Source: Diabrotica undecimpunctata (lineage: Eukaryota > Arthropoda > Insecta > Coleoptera > Chrysomelidae). Taken from it: a DNA stretch of 64,000 bases. A program made the translations under genes and the position numbers. Below the pieces are notes generated by a model. That model saw only the letters and a program-made list of their open reading frames with translations, was not told the origin of the DNA and ran no database searches. Where the stretch lies: the NCBI RefSeq assembly GCF_040954645.1, contig NC_092808.1, positions 18,729,383 through 18,793,382 of the forward strand, read 5' to 3'. Below are positions 11,299 through 23,533 of the stretch, piece by piece. Position 1 is the stretch's first letter. Every line of letters begins with the position of its first letter.

Positions 11299-13309
11299 CA
11301 GTAAAACCTCGATATATCGGACTACTTGGGGGGAAGGGGTGTCCGTTAAAGCCAAAAGTCCATTATATAAAAATATATTTAAACTAAATCAAAAAACTTT
11401 TTTTTTGGTAATATGTATATACACTGTATTTATATATATATATAAAAAATACAAACAAATTCTATTTAATTATCTTCGGATATTTGTCGTGAAGTGGCGT
11501 TGTTATTGATATTGAATATCGACGCGCTTCTCGTCGGTAATCCTGTTTTAAAAAAGGAATCAAGTTTCGTTTGCACTTTTCATATTTGCTGTTTTTATGA
11601 TCAACACTCTAAAATTACGAAACTGCGTAGAATACAGTTGAACTTAGTTATCTGATGAATAATCAATAAATGTTACTAGATCATCGAGATGCGATCTTAC
11701 CTCTGATGTCTTCATTTTTGGCAGTGTTATTTTGTCGTCTTCTTCGCTATCTTTACTTCCATCCTCATTTTTCATAACTTCATCTGCTATTTCACTTTCA
11801 GTCATGATGTTATGCTCTAGGTCACCTTCATCCACTTCTAGCTATTGTAAAAGCTAGAAACAGCTGAAATTTTTTTCACTGTTTCAATGTTCTCCGGCAT
11901 TATTATGTATTGTCCTACAGAAATCAGTAACTTCTAACCCTTCTAAATCTATGTCTGCATCTTGGCCATAAAACAAATTCTTCCAACTATTTTTTAATGT
12001 TTGCCCTTTCACCTCCTCATATGGTGCAGCAAAATTAAAAATTGTTGATTTTGTAAGACCTTGTAAGTTTTGCAAGGTACGCGGCCCTATTATATCTTCT
12101 GCATTATCTCCATCGTGTAATACAACCATTACATCGTCTAAAAACTTTCTGCCATATATTTGGTTGCCAAAATTGTTCCCTTATCCATGGGTTGAATAAG
12201 CGATGTTGTATTTTTTTGTAAAAACAAACAGCTAAAGTTGCCATCTTCTGAACGTAAAATATTTTCAGAGGGGTGAGCAGGAGCGTTGCCTAAAAGCAAT
12301 AAAAATTTCAGCTCTTCTGGCGGTATTCCCAATTTCTTCTCTTGAAATTTTCTCACTGAAAGTACAATTTGAGGTGAGCTATGCCTTCTTAGAGCTTTGA
12401 TGTGAAACGGGCAGATGATTAATTATATCTTTTAAAACTTTAGGTTTACGAGATTTGTCAACCATTACAGGAGTCCATCTATGCGATCCATTGGCGTTGG
12501 CACAAAGCAGTGCCGAGATCCTGTCTTTACTGAATTTTTTTCCAGAATTTGATTTTTTGCATTTGGAGACACTTTGGAGATGTGCTTTCAGGCAAAATAT
12601 GCCATAACCAACCAGTTTCGTCAACATTATAAATCTGATATTCTAATAGCATTTCGTAACTTATATGTCCTACTAATTTTTGCCTAAAAGGTTTTATTTC
12701 TTCTTTTGGTGCACTTAAAGCTTCGCCGTAAATTATTTTATTTATGATTCCGTATATAGCTTTTTATGCGATATTGACCACATATATGAGACACAGACGT
12801 TCCAGACTCCAACTTTTGTAGAATCTCTTTGTTTTTGATTGATCGCTAGATTGATTCTTTTCCGTTTGTCTAAATTTAGAGGGTAGGATAGTCAAAATTT
12901 TAACTTATCCAGCGTGGTTAACAGCCATATAATTATAGAAACCTACGCGTTATTATATCAGGGAATCCCCTAATAATATGTGATGTTCTCACTTTCTGTC
13001 CATTTCCTACAAATGTGTAAATTTATATCTCGTGTGTGTAGATACATTATATTATGTTTATGATAAAATATTATGTTTTTTTTACAAATGCTTTATTTAT
13101 TTATTTTTTAGCAAAAAAATATATACATAACACTATTAGAAATGTGTCCTCTTATGCTAAATTTATTGAAATTATTTGTAAAATACAGTGGTATGGGACG
13201 TGTTAAGCATGTATAATATTAACAGTACGTTTTTTACTTTTGACCGGATTTTTTGTCCGTTATATCCGAAGTCCGTTAAATAGGGGTCCGTTATATAGAG
13301 GTTTTACTG
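11299..13309. mobile_element. Full-length Tigger element with TA target duplication
   Basis: Starts CAGTAAAACCTCGATATATC at 11299 and ends with the inverted ...GAGGTTTTACTG at 13309. The TA dinucleotide flanks both ends (11297-11298, 13310-13311). CAGTAAAACCTC-type ends and TA duplications are typical of Tigger/pogo elements. It is inserted in a minus-strand RTE LINE, whose reading frame matches on either side. Length 2011 bp. Confidence 0.9.
11644..12690 (-). pseudogene. Tigger transposase, broken
   Basis: Minus-strand pieces in order: YNVDETG near 12625 (first catalytic Asp), FSKDRISALLCANANGSHR (12540-12480), then from 12356 LLLLGNAPAHPSENIL (normally DNAPAH; the Asp of the second catalytic block reads Gly here), LFLQKNTTSLIQPMDKGTI (third Asp), and acidic C-terminal segments to 11644. 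Frames change at least three times. The loss of the second Asp and the frameshifts show that it is dead. It lies inside matching Tigger TIRs. Confidence 0.8.
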
Positions 13310-13311
13310 TA

Positions 13312-14970
13312 TTTCCATTTTTATCTAAAAGAGTTGTGTTATGGATTCTTTTTTGCAGCCCTGCCATTTCTTTAACCTTTTTATGTAGGTTGAAAAGGTC
13401 TTATGTGTTCTGAAGATCTTCTGTCTCATTACATTTTTCCTTATAGTAAGTTTGTTTTGCCTCTCTTATCATTTTTCTGATTTCACGTTAATGATTTTGT
13501 AATTGTGACTGTCTCTATTCTTGGCTTGTCTTCTTTGGTTTATTCAGTCGAGTATTTCGTCGATCTAGTTGTCTCTCTTTCTTATCGGTTCTTTTAATAC
13601 CTCTTTGCATGGAACGAGGAGGCAGTTTTTTAATGTTTCCCATTGTTGGTTTATCTCGTATGGTTAGTATCTAATTTATCAAAGTGTTCGTATATTTTCT
13701 GTTGGAGTTTGTATTTTATATCAGCTTCTTTCAGTTTTCTAACATCTAATTTTGGAGTTCTTTGGGGTTTTCTAATACGTTTAAGCTTAATCGTGACATC
13801 AGCGATCAGTGGGTTATGGTCTAATGTGACATCTGCTCCTGGATATGTTTTAACTGATTTGATGGTGTTACGATATCTTTGTTTAATCATTATGTCTCAT
13901 AGGTACTTTAAAGAACGTGTTTGTGATTATTTGACTTTGTTCTTGGCAGAATTCTATTAGATGATCTCTTCTATCGTTAGGTTCCCCTAGTCCTTGATCT
14001 CTCATTATTGTTCCAGCTCTTCCATTGCCAATGTTTACATTAAAATCGCCCATAACTACCGTGATTTCCTTATTCTTTGTCATTTTCAGTGCATCTATAA
14101 TTTGTTGGTAGAATGTTTCTACTTCATCTTCTCTTGCATCCGTCGTTGGCGCATATACTTGTGTGTGATGTCCCTATTTGTAGTAGCATCACTCTTTCTG
14201 AGATTGGAACAAAACCCTCTATTGACTTGACCTCTGTATCGACAATAATTGCTACTCCACGTCTATGCTAGTTGTCAATGTTTCCCGAGTAATATAAGGT
14301 ACCGGTTTCTGTTGAAAGGTATTCTAAGTTAGACCACCATGTTTCGCTTACAGCTAATATATTTATATTCATTCTTCTCATTTCTTGAAGGAGGTTATGC
14401 ATTTTATCAGGCTGATACATGCTTTTAACGTTCCAAGTACCTATTTTTGCTTTTGATAATTTTACTGTGTCTTGTTTCGATGTTTGACAAGGGTTTTGGT
14501 GGTTAACGACCTGGGAGTCCTTGTCTGTTCCTCCCCTGTCGGATCTTGGGTTCCGATTCCCATGATTAGTTTCTTTTTTTCTTTTAGTGCTCAATGCAAA
14601 GATGATTATACTAGAGATATCCAATTGGATCTTTAATGCAATGGTTTTTCCTTGCCTTCTGCATCCTTATGCCGTTGACTATTTACTTGATTAATTCGCC
14701 TTTGGTGCCAATTTCTTAGTGCCAGGACATAAGAGTTCCCTTGCACTTACCAACTCATCCGCTGCCCGATGCCGTTGGTCAGTAATTGTGGGATTGCTTA
14801 TACCGGCAATCGCTCGGTGGAATTTTCGCCATATCTGGCTACCCTCACTTAGTTTAGCCTGCAGACCAGTGCAGTTGCGCGAGGTGTAGCACGTGGAGCC
14901 ATAAGTATAAGGACCAGTTATCAAGAACCATCTCCCCTCTCTGATGCTCGATGTGGCCGTTCCGATAAAA
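13312..14970 (-). pseudogene. RTE-type LINE, 5' region and endonuclease (5' half of a Tigger-split copy)
   Basis: From the 5' side on the minus strand: a leader with TGPYTYGSTCYTSRN, then KIGTWNVKSMYQPDKMHNLL (14450), NINILAVSETWW, VVMGDFNVNIGNGRAG, FCQEQSQIITNTFF, YPGADVTLDHNPLIADVTIKL. These are the N, E, D-N and D-H blocks of an apurinic-type endonuclease as in RTE/BovB elements. The reading continues to KVKEMAGLQKRIHNTTLLDK next to the Tigger insertion at 13310. Several frameshifts are present. Confidence 0.75.
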
Positions 14971-15109
14971 GGTGCTACCTCTATAACACAACTCTACACC
15001 CATTTTTAATACTTTATGGATTACTGTATTTATCTCAATATTTTTAGGATACGACTTTGCTATACTACAGTGGGACTTTAGTTTTTATTATCAGTGAACT
15101 ATTTTCCCT

Positions 15110-16557
15110 GCTGAGCTACTTAAACTTTTGGATGAGGAAAGCATTGCCTGCTTAACCACTTTAACTACAAGGAAAAATACCAGATGATTGGTTAGAGTCA
15201 CTGTTTATAACATTACCAAAGAAAAGCAGGCCCACCAAATGCAGCGATTTTAGACTAACCAGTTTGATGAGTCACACACTGAAGATACTCTTACGAATTA
15301 TACAAAACCGAGTATTCCTTCTATGCGAAATTAGGATGGGTAATAAGCAATTTGGATTTAGAAACGGTCTAGGAACTAGAGAGGCACTATTATGTATGCG
15401 CGTTCTATTACAAAAAAGTTGTGAATTCCGAAAGAATGTTTATGTTTGTTTAATCGACTTCGAGAAGGCGTTCGACAGAGTACAACACGATACACTTTTC
15501 GATTGCCTACGGGCAGCAGGACTTGACCACTATGATATAAGACTGCTGAAATACTTATATTACAATCAAGTAGCCTCTATCCAAATTGAAGAAAGTCCCA
15601 CTAAAAAAATATCCATCAAAAGTGGAGTACGGCAGGGTTGTGTTTTGTAACCTACTCTTTTTAATCTGTACTCTGAAGAAATCTTTAGGGAGGCTTTGGA
15701 TAACAGACAAGAGAGAGTAAGACTAGGTGGAGAAGTAATCAACAATATTAGATACGCTAACGATACAGCCATTCTTGCAGAAAATTTACAAGATCTCCAA
15801 ACATTACTAAATCTAGTCAGTGGAGCAAGTTATCGGAGAGGCCTTAAAATCAACATTTCAAAGACAAAGTGGATGGCAGTTGGAAAGATCAATATAGATC
15901 AAGGTCTGATTTTTCTTAATGGAGAGGAGATCGAAAGGGTAAATCATTTCAAATAGCTTGGCAGCTGGTTAAGTGTAAATTGTGACTCTGATGAAGAGAT
16001 AATAACCAGGATCGAAATATCACGTAAGGCTTTTATGATCTGGAAACCAGTTTTGTGCAACAGAAACCTGTCGATGAATATTCGTAAGAAGGTCCTGAAA
16101 TGTTATGTGTGGTCCATCCTATTGTATGGTTGTGAGACATGGACGTTAAAAAGCACAAGGCTAAACAAGTTAGAAGCATTCGAATTGTGGTGCTATAGAC
16201 GAATCCTAAAGATATCGTGGGTTTCGCACACTTCCAATGAAGATGTTCTTCAAATGATCAATTCAGAACGTCTGCTCATAAACACCATAAAGACGAGAAA
16301 AACAGAATACTTCGGCCATATAATTAGAGGACCTAAATACCATCTACTTCGCCTTATTATACAAGGAAAAGTGGAAGGGAAGAGATGGATTGATCGAAAG
16401 AAACTACTCATGGCTGCGTAATATTAGACAATGGTGTGGTTCCACAGCAGAAGAATTATGTCGCGCAGCAGCCGACAGAGAAAGGTTTCAGGAAATTGTA
16501 AACATGATGACGGCCAACGTCTGAATACGGACACGGCACCCAAAGAAGAAGAAGAAG
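15110..16557 (+). pseudogene. RTE-type LINE reverse transcriptase, 5'-truncated, with (GAA)n tail
   Basis: Readable from IPDDWLESLFITLPKKS through QFGFRNGLGTREALLCMRVL, LIDFEKAFDRVQHDTL, GVRQGCVL, then a stop (15648), YANDTAILAENLQDLQTLL (catalytic YADD changed to YAND), a second stop (15954), LGSWLSVNCDSDEEI, LLYGCETWTLKSTRLNKLEA, and EYFGHIIRGPKYHLLRLII. The last part frameshifts into DRERFQEIVNMMTAN, and the copy ends in a GAAGAAGAAGAAGAA tract. The same tail ends the copies at 19.08, 27.31 and 35.16 kb. It is inserted in an older minus-strand transposase remnant. Confidence 0.85.
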
Positions 16558-17000
16558 AACTATTTTCGTCTAATCTCTCTCTCACCACCAAATTTCGAGC
16601 TATCGTCATTACCACATGGTGCTTGATACAAACGCCCACAACGTTCCAGGCACAAATCCGTCTTCACGTTCATGTCACACACAATAAGACGTTTACCTTT
16701 GCCTGAAATTTAAAATAACTTACTGTAACTAATAAATTAAATTATAACTGTAATGAAGTACTTAACACATAAATACCTGAAAGATTTTTGAGACCCTCAG
16801 AAATTGCTTTTCGTGATAAAGTAACTGAAGATACTGGTACTAGAAGTATACTAAAAAGAATACTTTTGATCGAGTATGACCTGCATTAACCCAAGTCTCA
16901 TCCAAATAATATACTTTTCTCTGGCCGTTCCTTTGCTCCATAATTTTTTTTAAAAATTCTCTCCTCCAATCGTAATGTCGTCTTTCTCTCTGATAACATG
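16558..17000 (-). pseudogene. DDE transposase remnant (YLDETW type)
   Basis: Minus strand from about 16985: RHYDWRREFLKKIMEQRNGQ, then VYYLDETWVNAGHTRSK (first catalytic Asp block 'YxDETwvn.ght'), stops, then KGKRLIVCDMNVKTDLC and QAPCGNDDSSKFGGERD. This pattern fits an IS630/Tc1-related or similar insect transposase seen in many large genomes. The 3' part abuts the RTE insertion at 16557. Lesions are too many for a clear family. Confidence 0.5.
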
Positions 17001-18055
17001 CTGTTTCTGCAATGCTTTTGTAATTTTAATTTTAAAGTTAATTGTTTTAATAATTTATATAAGATTGTATTGGTTTATTGATGCATTCTTTTCTTGGAGC
17101 AATGTAGTAAAGATATATTTTAACCAATGCAATATCATTAATAAGAATTATATCTCCATTTAAGTTTTTATCTTGGATCAAAGGAATATTAACATTCTTA
17201 TGAACCACAGAACCTCTCGAGGAACTGTATTAAGTGGTCTCAGGATTAGTGAATACTATATGAGCGATTGTTCTTTACTTCTATACATACTTTTAAATCA
17301 ATCACATCATAATAAAAATTGCATCTGTCGTTGACCTCCATAATTCAAAGTGATTATCGGATATTTCGATTTCTTTACGTATCCGTTTATCAATTACTCT
17401 CTTCCATATTTTCGTGGTGACCCTGAAACCCTGCTACCCAAGTAGCAGTGGCCCTGTAGTTTGTACATTGTTGTATATGTCTTTTATTCTTGTAAAAAAG
17501 TGATTTTCTATTCCTCTGATATTATCCGATTTAACACTAATGAGAATCAATTAAGAATAACCTGATTCTTTGATTTTCACAGCCAAAGTGCAATTACTCT
17601 ACATCCGCTTAAATTTTCCTTTACCGGAAAGGACCCCTATTTTGATAATTGTCCTGTAGTCCTGTGTATTGTTGCCTGTATACCGTCACTAGGAAGTTTG
17701 TATCGTATCACGAAATCCTAAATAATAAAAGATTAATTTATTCAATTTCAATTTATTCAATTTGAATACTTTTTATGTCCCACTCCTTCGTCCCAAAATA
17801 AACTTATTATGTAAATTAAAAAAAAAACTCATAGAAATAAGCATAACACTACCATTTTTAACCGATTTTTATAATCATTTAGTTAGAAAAAATTTTGAGT
17901 ACGTCGCTGTTTATAAAACATACTTTCAAGTGAATAAATATAATCGTACTACTCCTTAATCTAAATACTAATAATTATTTGTCAGGAGTAGGCATTGGCA
18001 TAATTGTCAAATAAATTAAATTAGCTGAACTTTCAATCAACCGTCCAAATTTTTT
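17001..18055. other. AT-rich DNA, no gene recognised
   Basis: A few open stretches on both strands have no recognisable motifs. It may include more of the adjoining decayed transposase. Confidence 0.4.
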
Positions 18056-18061
18056 GTAAAA

Positions 18062-18736
18062 ATGGAAAAACTAGATCGTAAAAATAAGGTAAAAACCATC
18101 ATAATTCCACAAGGAGCTTTCGACGCAAATGATACTATAGTTCTTAAAGTTCCCAAAAATCCAACTTTTCAGCGAAATCAAACAACTGTGCAGCGGAACC
18201 AAACAGCTCCACGTGCATCATACGAGAGAAGACAACCGTCTAGTCCAAGGACAACTTCTTCGGATCAACGGTATATTGCCGAAAATTGGAACCATACCAA
18301 ACCCCATAGTTCACATATCACTCCTCAAAACTATTCAAGAGCCTACGTAGAGAGACAACGGACTCCAACTGGAACGCCTTACAGAACTTATGCAGCTGAA
18401 CCTTCACAATTAAGAGGAAATCAAAACGCGCCTCAACAAATTCAGAATGTTGTAGGAAACCCAGATACAGGATATACTTTTAAAGGATTAATTAAGGAAC
18501 AACCTTACAATAATAACTATGCATACGAAACTGTTGAGCCCCAAGAAGTTTCTTCGCCTAAAATGGAAGAGCCTCATCCAAATGTACATGCCGAAGGTGA
18601 GTGGGATGTTGAACTAGTTGAGAAATATAAACAAACCTTATTGAAACAGGGGTGTCCTGAAGGCCAAGTTAATGAAGATTGTGATGATAAGTATCAAAAT
18701 TATCAACAATATCAAGAAAGTTGGCCAAACGCTTAA
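18062..18736 (+). CDS. Small intact intronless gene, unknown function, nested in an Hk intron
   Basis: An uninterrupted 224-codon frame, starting ATGGAAAAACTAG with an A-rich upstream context and ending TAATAA, followed 50 bp later by AATAAA (18786-18791). The N terminus is basic (KLDRKNKVKTIIIPQGAF); residues 35-140 are rich in Asn, Gln, Pro, Thr and Arg, with repeated QRNQT motifs and no globular pattern; the C terminus (about 165-224) is acidic, with EGEWDVELVEKYKQTLLKQG and a Gln/Tyr-rich tail. No signal peptide, membrane segment or known domain is visible. Codon use stands out from the AT-rich surroundings and, unlike every TE frame nearby, there is no lesion. It could be a lineage-restricted gene or a retrocopy. 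Function not assigned. Confidence 0.65.
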   Translation: MEKLDRKNKVKTIIIPQGAFDANDTIVLKVPKNPTFQRNQTTVQRNQTAPRASYERRQPSSPRTTSSDQRYIAENWNHTKPHSSHITPQNYSRAYVERQRTPTGTPYRTYAAEPSQLRGNQNAPQQIQNVVGNPDTGYTFKGLIKEQPYNNNYAYETVEPQEVSSPKMEEPHPNVHAEGEWDVELVEKYKQTLLKQGCPEGQVNEDCDDKYQNYQQYQESWPNA

Positions 18737-18785
18737 TAATAAAATATCGTTGCTTGTGATAAAAAAAAATATGTAAATATGTGTC

Positions 18786-18791
18786 AATAAA
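18786..18791 (+). terminator. Polyadenylation signal of the nested gene
   Basis: AATAAA 50 bp after the stop of the 18062 gene, followed by a T-rich stretch. Confidence 0.6.
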
Positions 18792-18925
18792 GTGTAAATT
18801 ATGCTTGTATTCGTTTTATTTTTAAATCAATGATTAAATATAAATACAAACTTATATTTTTAAGCTAACATTGAGAATGAAAAGGCCCGAAGGTGTGTCC
18901 TTAAGTGTAGATTTATGGATTGAAC

Positions 18926-19069
18926 ATGACACTGACAAACATACGCGAACAAACACAAAATAAATCTTTACATCAGCACCATGCTCAATCGGCAAATTAC
19001 CAGAGACCTGCACCACAACATGGTGAGATTTTTACTACGAATACTACGGTCCTCTATTCAGAACACTGA
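18926..19069 (+). CDS. Short Gln/His-rich ORF, doubtful
   Basis: A 47-residue frame from ATG 18926 with QHHAQSANYQRPAPQHGEIF. Its Gln, Asn and Pro richness recalls the 18062 gene upstream. CATG|GTGAGA at 19021-19026 could be a splice donor, making it an exon rather than a full gene. It may also be chance. It ends just before the tail of a minus-strand LINE. Confidence 0.25.
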   Translation: MTLTNIREQTQNKSLHQHHAQSANYQRPAPQHGEIFTTNTTVLYSEH

Positions 19070-19079
19070 ATAACATTCC

Positions 19080-21712
19080 TTCTTCTTCTTCAAGTGCCAT
19101 CTTCGTTCCGAAGGTTGGCGATCATCAGGGCTATACGTATTTTCGAAACTGCTGACCGAAACAATTCGTTGCTGCTACAGCTATACCATTCCCGTAGATT
19201 CTTTAGCCAGGAGTTTCGTCTTCTTCCTATGGACCTTTTTCCTGCTATTTTCCCTTGCATAATTATTCGAAGCAGTTCATATCTTTCGCCTCTTGTAATG
19301 TGTCCCAAGTATTGCAGTTTTCGTTTTTTGATCGTAAATATGACTTCCTTTTCTTTATTCATTCTTCTCAAGACCTCGACATTTGTGACTCTCTCGGTCC
19401 AAGATATTCTCAGGATTCTGCGATACATCCACAGTTCAAATGCCTCTAATTTTTTGGTATCTTTTTCAACGTCCATGACTCCATTCCGTAGAACAGCACA
19501 GAAAGTACGTAACATCTCATCAGGCGAAGTTTCATTTCAAGGCTCAAATCTCTTCCGCAGAACACTCTCTTCATTTTAGTGAATATGGATCTGGCTTTTT
19601 CTATTCTTATTTTGATTTCTGCTGAGCTATCGTCGTCTTCATTTATAAAAGTGCCTAAATATTTGTATTTGCTAAGTCGATCGATAATTTCATTGTGTAA
19701 ATATAAATTTTGGACATTTTGTGTTGATTTCGATATTACCATAAATTTAGTTTTTTTTATGTTCAAAGATAGTCCATATTCTTCGCTGCAGTCTGCGTCT
19801 GCAATCTTATTCACCAATGTCTGTAGTTCTTCAAGTGTTTCTGCGATCAGAACGGTGTCGTCGGCAAATCTCAGATTGTTTAATCTAACACCATTTATTT
19901 TAATACCTACGGATTGCTCAGAGAGTGTTCTATTCATTACGTCTTCGGAATAGAGATTAAACAGGGTTGGTGACAGTATACACCCTTGTCTCACACCTCG
20001 CTTTATTTCAATTTCTTCAGTGGTATTATTCTATACTTTCACTACTGCTTTCTGATTGTAGTACATATTTGCTATTAGTCGGATGTCTCGTTTATCTAAA
20101 TTCTTTTCTGTCAGGAGTCTGATTAGGTGATCATGCCGCACTTTATCAAAGGCCTTGTTGTAATGTATGAAACACATGAATACATCTTGATTTATGTCAA
20201 GACATCTTTGAAACATAACGTTCAGTGCAAACAACGCCTCTCTTGTTCCAAGTCCATTTCGGAATCCAAACTGGGTATTATTGATGTCCATTTCCAGTTT
20301 TCTGTGTACTCTAGAGTGTATAATTTTCAGAAATATTTTCAGTACATGGCTCATCAGACTGATTGTACGGTAATCACTGCATTGTTTGGCATTTATCTTT
20401 TTTGGTATAGTAACAAAGGTGGATAAAAGCCTTTCTTGTGGTATTTTTCCTGATGTATAAATGCTATTGAAAAGTTTAACTAAAATGTGAATCGAGGCTT
20501 TTTCTATTCGTTTAAGGATTTCCGTTGGTATTTCATCTGGACCTGGGGCTTTACCATTTTTCATTCTTTTTAGTGCGTACATTACTTCTTCTTCCGTGAT
20601 TTCTGGACCTTCGTCTCCTTGTATGTTACTTAGCTCAGATTGTTGTTTATCATCTGCAAAGAGTTCTTCAATATAGTTTTTCCATGTCTTCAACTGTTCT
20701 TCTAGTTCTGTTATTATGTTTCCGTTGACATTATACAGGGTATTTGGCTGCTTACGTTTTTGTGTACCTGCAAGTTCTTTCACTTTTTTATGTACATTAA
20801 AAATATCATGTTTTGCCTGCAATTGCTCTATTTCTTCACATTTTCTTTTATAAAAATCTTCTTTTGCTATTCTGATTTCTATTTTGATTTCTTTCTGTAT
20901 TTGTTTATACCTTTGTTCGTTTTTTCCTTTCATTATTCTCCGATTGTCCATGAGAAGAAGGATCTTATCAGTCATCCACCTTTGCTTTATTTTTGGTTTT
21001 TCTTTAGTCAGAATTTTCTTCACAGGACCTGTTATCGCCATTTTTACGTTTTGCCATTTTTTATCTATGTTGTTCGTTGGCTGAGATGTTTCTTTTTCAT
21101 GAAGTATTTTGAAATTATTATTAATACATTTTTGCTGTTTCTCCTTTACCTCCAGGTTACATAAATGACTGACGTCTATCTGATTTGCTCTTCTTTTCTG
21201 CTCCAATCTTTTTAGTTTAATACTCATTTGCGCTATTAGAGGGTTATGGTCTGAAAAGACATCTGCGCCTGGGTAAGCTTTAACGGATTTTAAGGAGTTT
21301 CTGTATCGTTCGTTTATCAGTAAAAAATCAATCTGGTTTCGAATTATTCTTTCGCCATTGTCCTGGGGTGATTTCCACGTATAAAGTCTTCTCTTTGGTA
21401 AGTTGAAGAATGTATTAGATGCAATCATGTTATTCTCCTGGCAGAATTGAAGTAGTCGGTCACCTCGTTCATTTCTTTTACCGAGTCCGTATTCTCCTAC
21501 ATGTTTTCCACTTTTTCCTTTACCAATTTTTGAGTTAAAATCACCTAGAATTACGGTAATGTCTCGTGGTTTCGTCGATTTTAATACTTGATTGATTTCT
21601 TCGTAGAATTGTTCAATTTCGTCCTCGGGTTTATCTGCAGTAGGTGCATAGATCTGTATGATATTTAGTTTACTTGTGTTTGTTTGTAATTGAAGAAATA
21701 ACATTCCTAACT
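19080..21712 (-). pseudogene. RTE-type LINE with endonuclease and reverse transcriptase, nearly complete
   Basis: The longest LINE here. From 21704 the reading starts inside the endonuclease (IQIYAPTADKPEDEIEQFYE, VILGDFNSKIGKGKSG, TWKSPQDNGERIIRNQIDF, YPGADVFSDHNPLIAQ), so the N-terminal 'TWNV' and 'ETW' blocks are lost by 5' truncation. It continues through MKNGKAPGPDEIPTEILKR, NTQFGFRNGLGTREALFALN and CFIHYNKAFDKVRHDHL. A single in-frame TAG at about 20028 interrupts it. Then come GVRQGCILSPTLFNLYSED, LRFADDTVLIAETLEELQTL (intact FADD) and YLGTFINEDDDSSAEI. A frameshift near 19455 joins to LEAFELWMYRRILRISWTE and GKRSIGRRRNSW, ending DGT followed by a GAAGAAGAA tail. RTE/BovB-like; few lesions imply recent insertion. 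Confidence 0.9.
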
Positions 21713-22680
21713 AATTTAAAAGAAAAGTTTCTGTCAAACCTTTCTCTTCTGTCTTGAAACTTCGCTAATTTAAACTATTGCTCAAAATCGTCTGGCTAAT
21801 TGGTCTTTACCAAAGCCATCTAATTAATTAACAAAAACTATTGCTCAGATTACCAAAATTTATGTTGTTCCCTGGAATAAGCAATTTAAAAGCACTGTGG
21901 TGCAGAAACTCTTTTGCGTTGTGCATCGCTAGTGCAGAATCTTTAATCTGACATATTTTGGCCACGTAGAGCCTTCTTCTTGAAACCACATGTCGTTTGT
22001 ATCCATATCACCGAATTTAGGCCAAAAGAAATTGGTTATCATCGACACCAATAACGTTCAACGTATGAATAATGTTTCCTGTAAATTGTGAAGAAGGACT
22101 CATATGTAAACAAAATATAATTCAATATTGCCATTAAATTTCTTCATAATTTCTTGAGTGGTTTGCACTTTATAACAATGGTAGTTGTTCTTTTCAAAAT
22201 ATTCCTTACTTTTTTTTCATTCAAGTCAACTTTATTGGCAATTTGTCTACTTAAACACGGCGTCGCTTTGGCCAATACACTAACCTGGGTTTATCTAATT
22301 TCTCGTATTGTCACACCTAGTAGCTACTTCGTAAATAAATGGAAGATCTTATTTTAAACAGTGTTAAATTCGACCATGCATCGTTGTCTTGTTGTTCTTT
22401 TGATTGGTTGTCTTTTCTTTTGGTTGATTTTGTTGTCCTGTTTTAGGTGTGACACCTCTTCAGGACGTGGTTTGATTTGTTTTGGGTTCTGCATTGTGTC
22501 GCTGGGTTATGTCTCACTGATGGTACGTGTCGGTGGCTGTAGTCCTGGGGAAGAGGCGAAAGGGTTTGAGCTAAAACGGTCCTTTTCAGTTATTATATCA
22601 AGTTATTAGTAAAAAAATATATAGTTATGAATTATGAGTAAATTTAATTAACAAATGTATAAAATGATGTGAATCGCTGA
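21713..22680. other. No gene recognised
   Basis: No motif-bearing frames. The part from 22370 on the minus strand is Ser/Thr/Pro-rich (for example LSPLPQDYSHRHVPSVRHNP) and may be the 3' part of the jockey-like remnant that follows. Confidence 0.35.
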
Positions 22681-23163
22681 GTGTGGCTGTATTCTCACTA
22701 TAGACAGGTATAATTGTGAAATTGGATCGGGAAACCACAGAAAACCGATCCCTCTCTGTCCGTAGCAGAGCTTGAAATAAGCTATTTATTTGTTGCGGCA
22801 GTAAAAAAGTGGAGTTTTCTCCAGGATATTTATGTATTCATCAGAAAGTTTGTTGCTGGCTAAGGTCAGCAATTTATTGGGTAGGAAGGGGAGTTTACGT
22901 TTGAAAGATCTAATAAATACATTGCAAAAGAATGAGCAGTAGTTTTAATGATATTTTGGGCTCTAAGGTTTTGGCCTCGGATGGTTTTGATTGTATATCC
23001 TGCTCAGAGAGTAGAGTCTCTCATTGATGGACTGGATGTTCGACAGTTGATGTATGAGGGTGGAGGGGTAGTCAGAGCGTTTGTAGTTTACTCGACGCAG
23101 AATTCCCCGTTCCAATCCCAGCAGTTGTTGTGTAAGGCCGTGATTAAACATGGCATATATATT

Positions 23164-23265
23164 TGCTCTACATTAAATCTCGGGCATAATTAATGTTTTG
23201 TATGTATGTATAAGTGCTCTACATTAAATCTCGGGCATAATTAATGTTTTGTATGTATGTATAAG
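23164..23265. repeat. 51-bp tandem duplication
   Basis: Two identical 51-bp units (23164-23214 and 23215-23265) beginning TGCTCTACATTAAATCTCGG. The second runs straight into the SINE's target duplication. Its two units look identical, so it is recent. Confidence 0.9.
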
Positions 23266-23266
23266 T

Positions 23267-23533
23267 GTCGATCGGATTAGCCAAGCGGGCTGGGCGGCTG
23301 GCTTCTCCTTCGCTTCAATGCGAGAGATGTCAGTTCGATCCCCAGCTCGGTGTGCAGAAAAAAAAGGCTAACGCAGCAGTTTAAAATTCTAAAATGAATC
23401 TGCGGCTTAGTCTAGAATATGCTGGTATCTGATCGGCCTATGGTGGAGCAGTACGGCAAGAGATAAGGGCTTGCGGCTAGGTGATACTCCTCCATAGATC
23501 CCTACCGGAAGGGCGTCGAACGCCTAAATACCG

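Noticed and set aside
19090..19953. Plus-strand ORFs of 124-161 residues
   Set aside because: Antisense to well-supported LINE coding sequence.
20760..21164. Plus-strand ORF of 134 residues rich in Phe/Leu, like a membrane protein
   Set aside because: It is the complement of the RTE-type RT coding region on the minus strand; A-rich coding gives Phe-rich shadows.
23267..23345. Functional tRNA gene
   Set aside because: The A and B boxes are present but the acceptor stem and arms do not close well, and the sequence continues into a SINE body with TSD.
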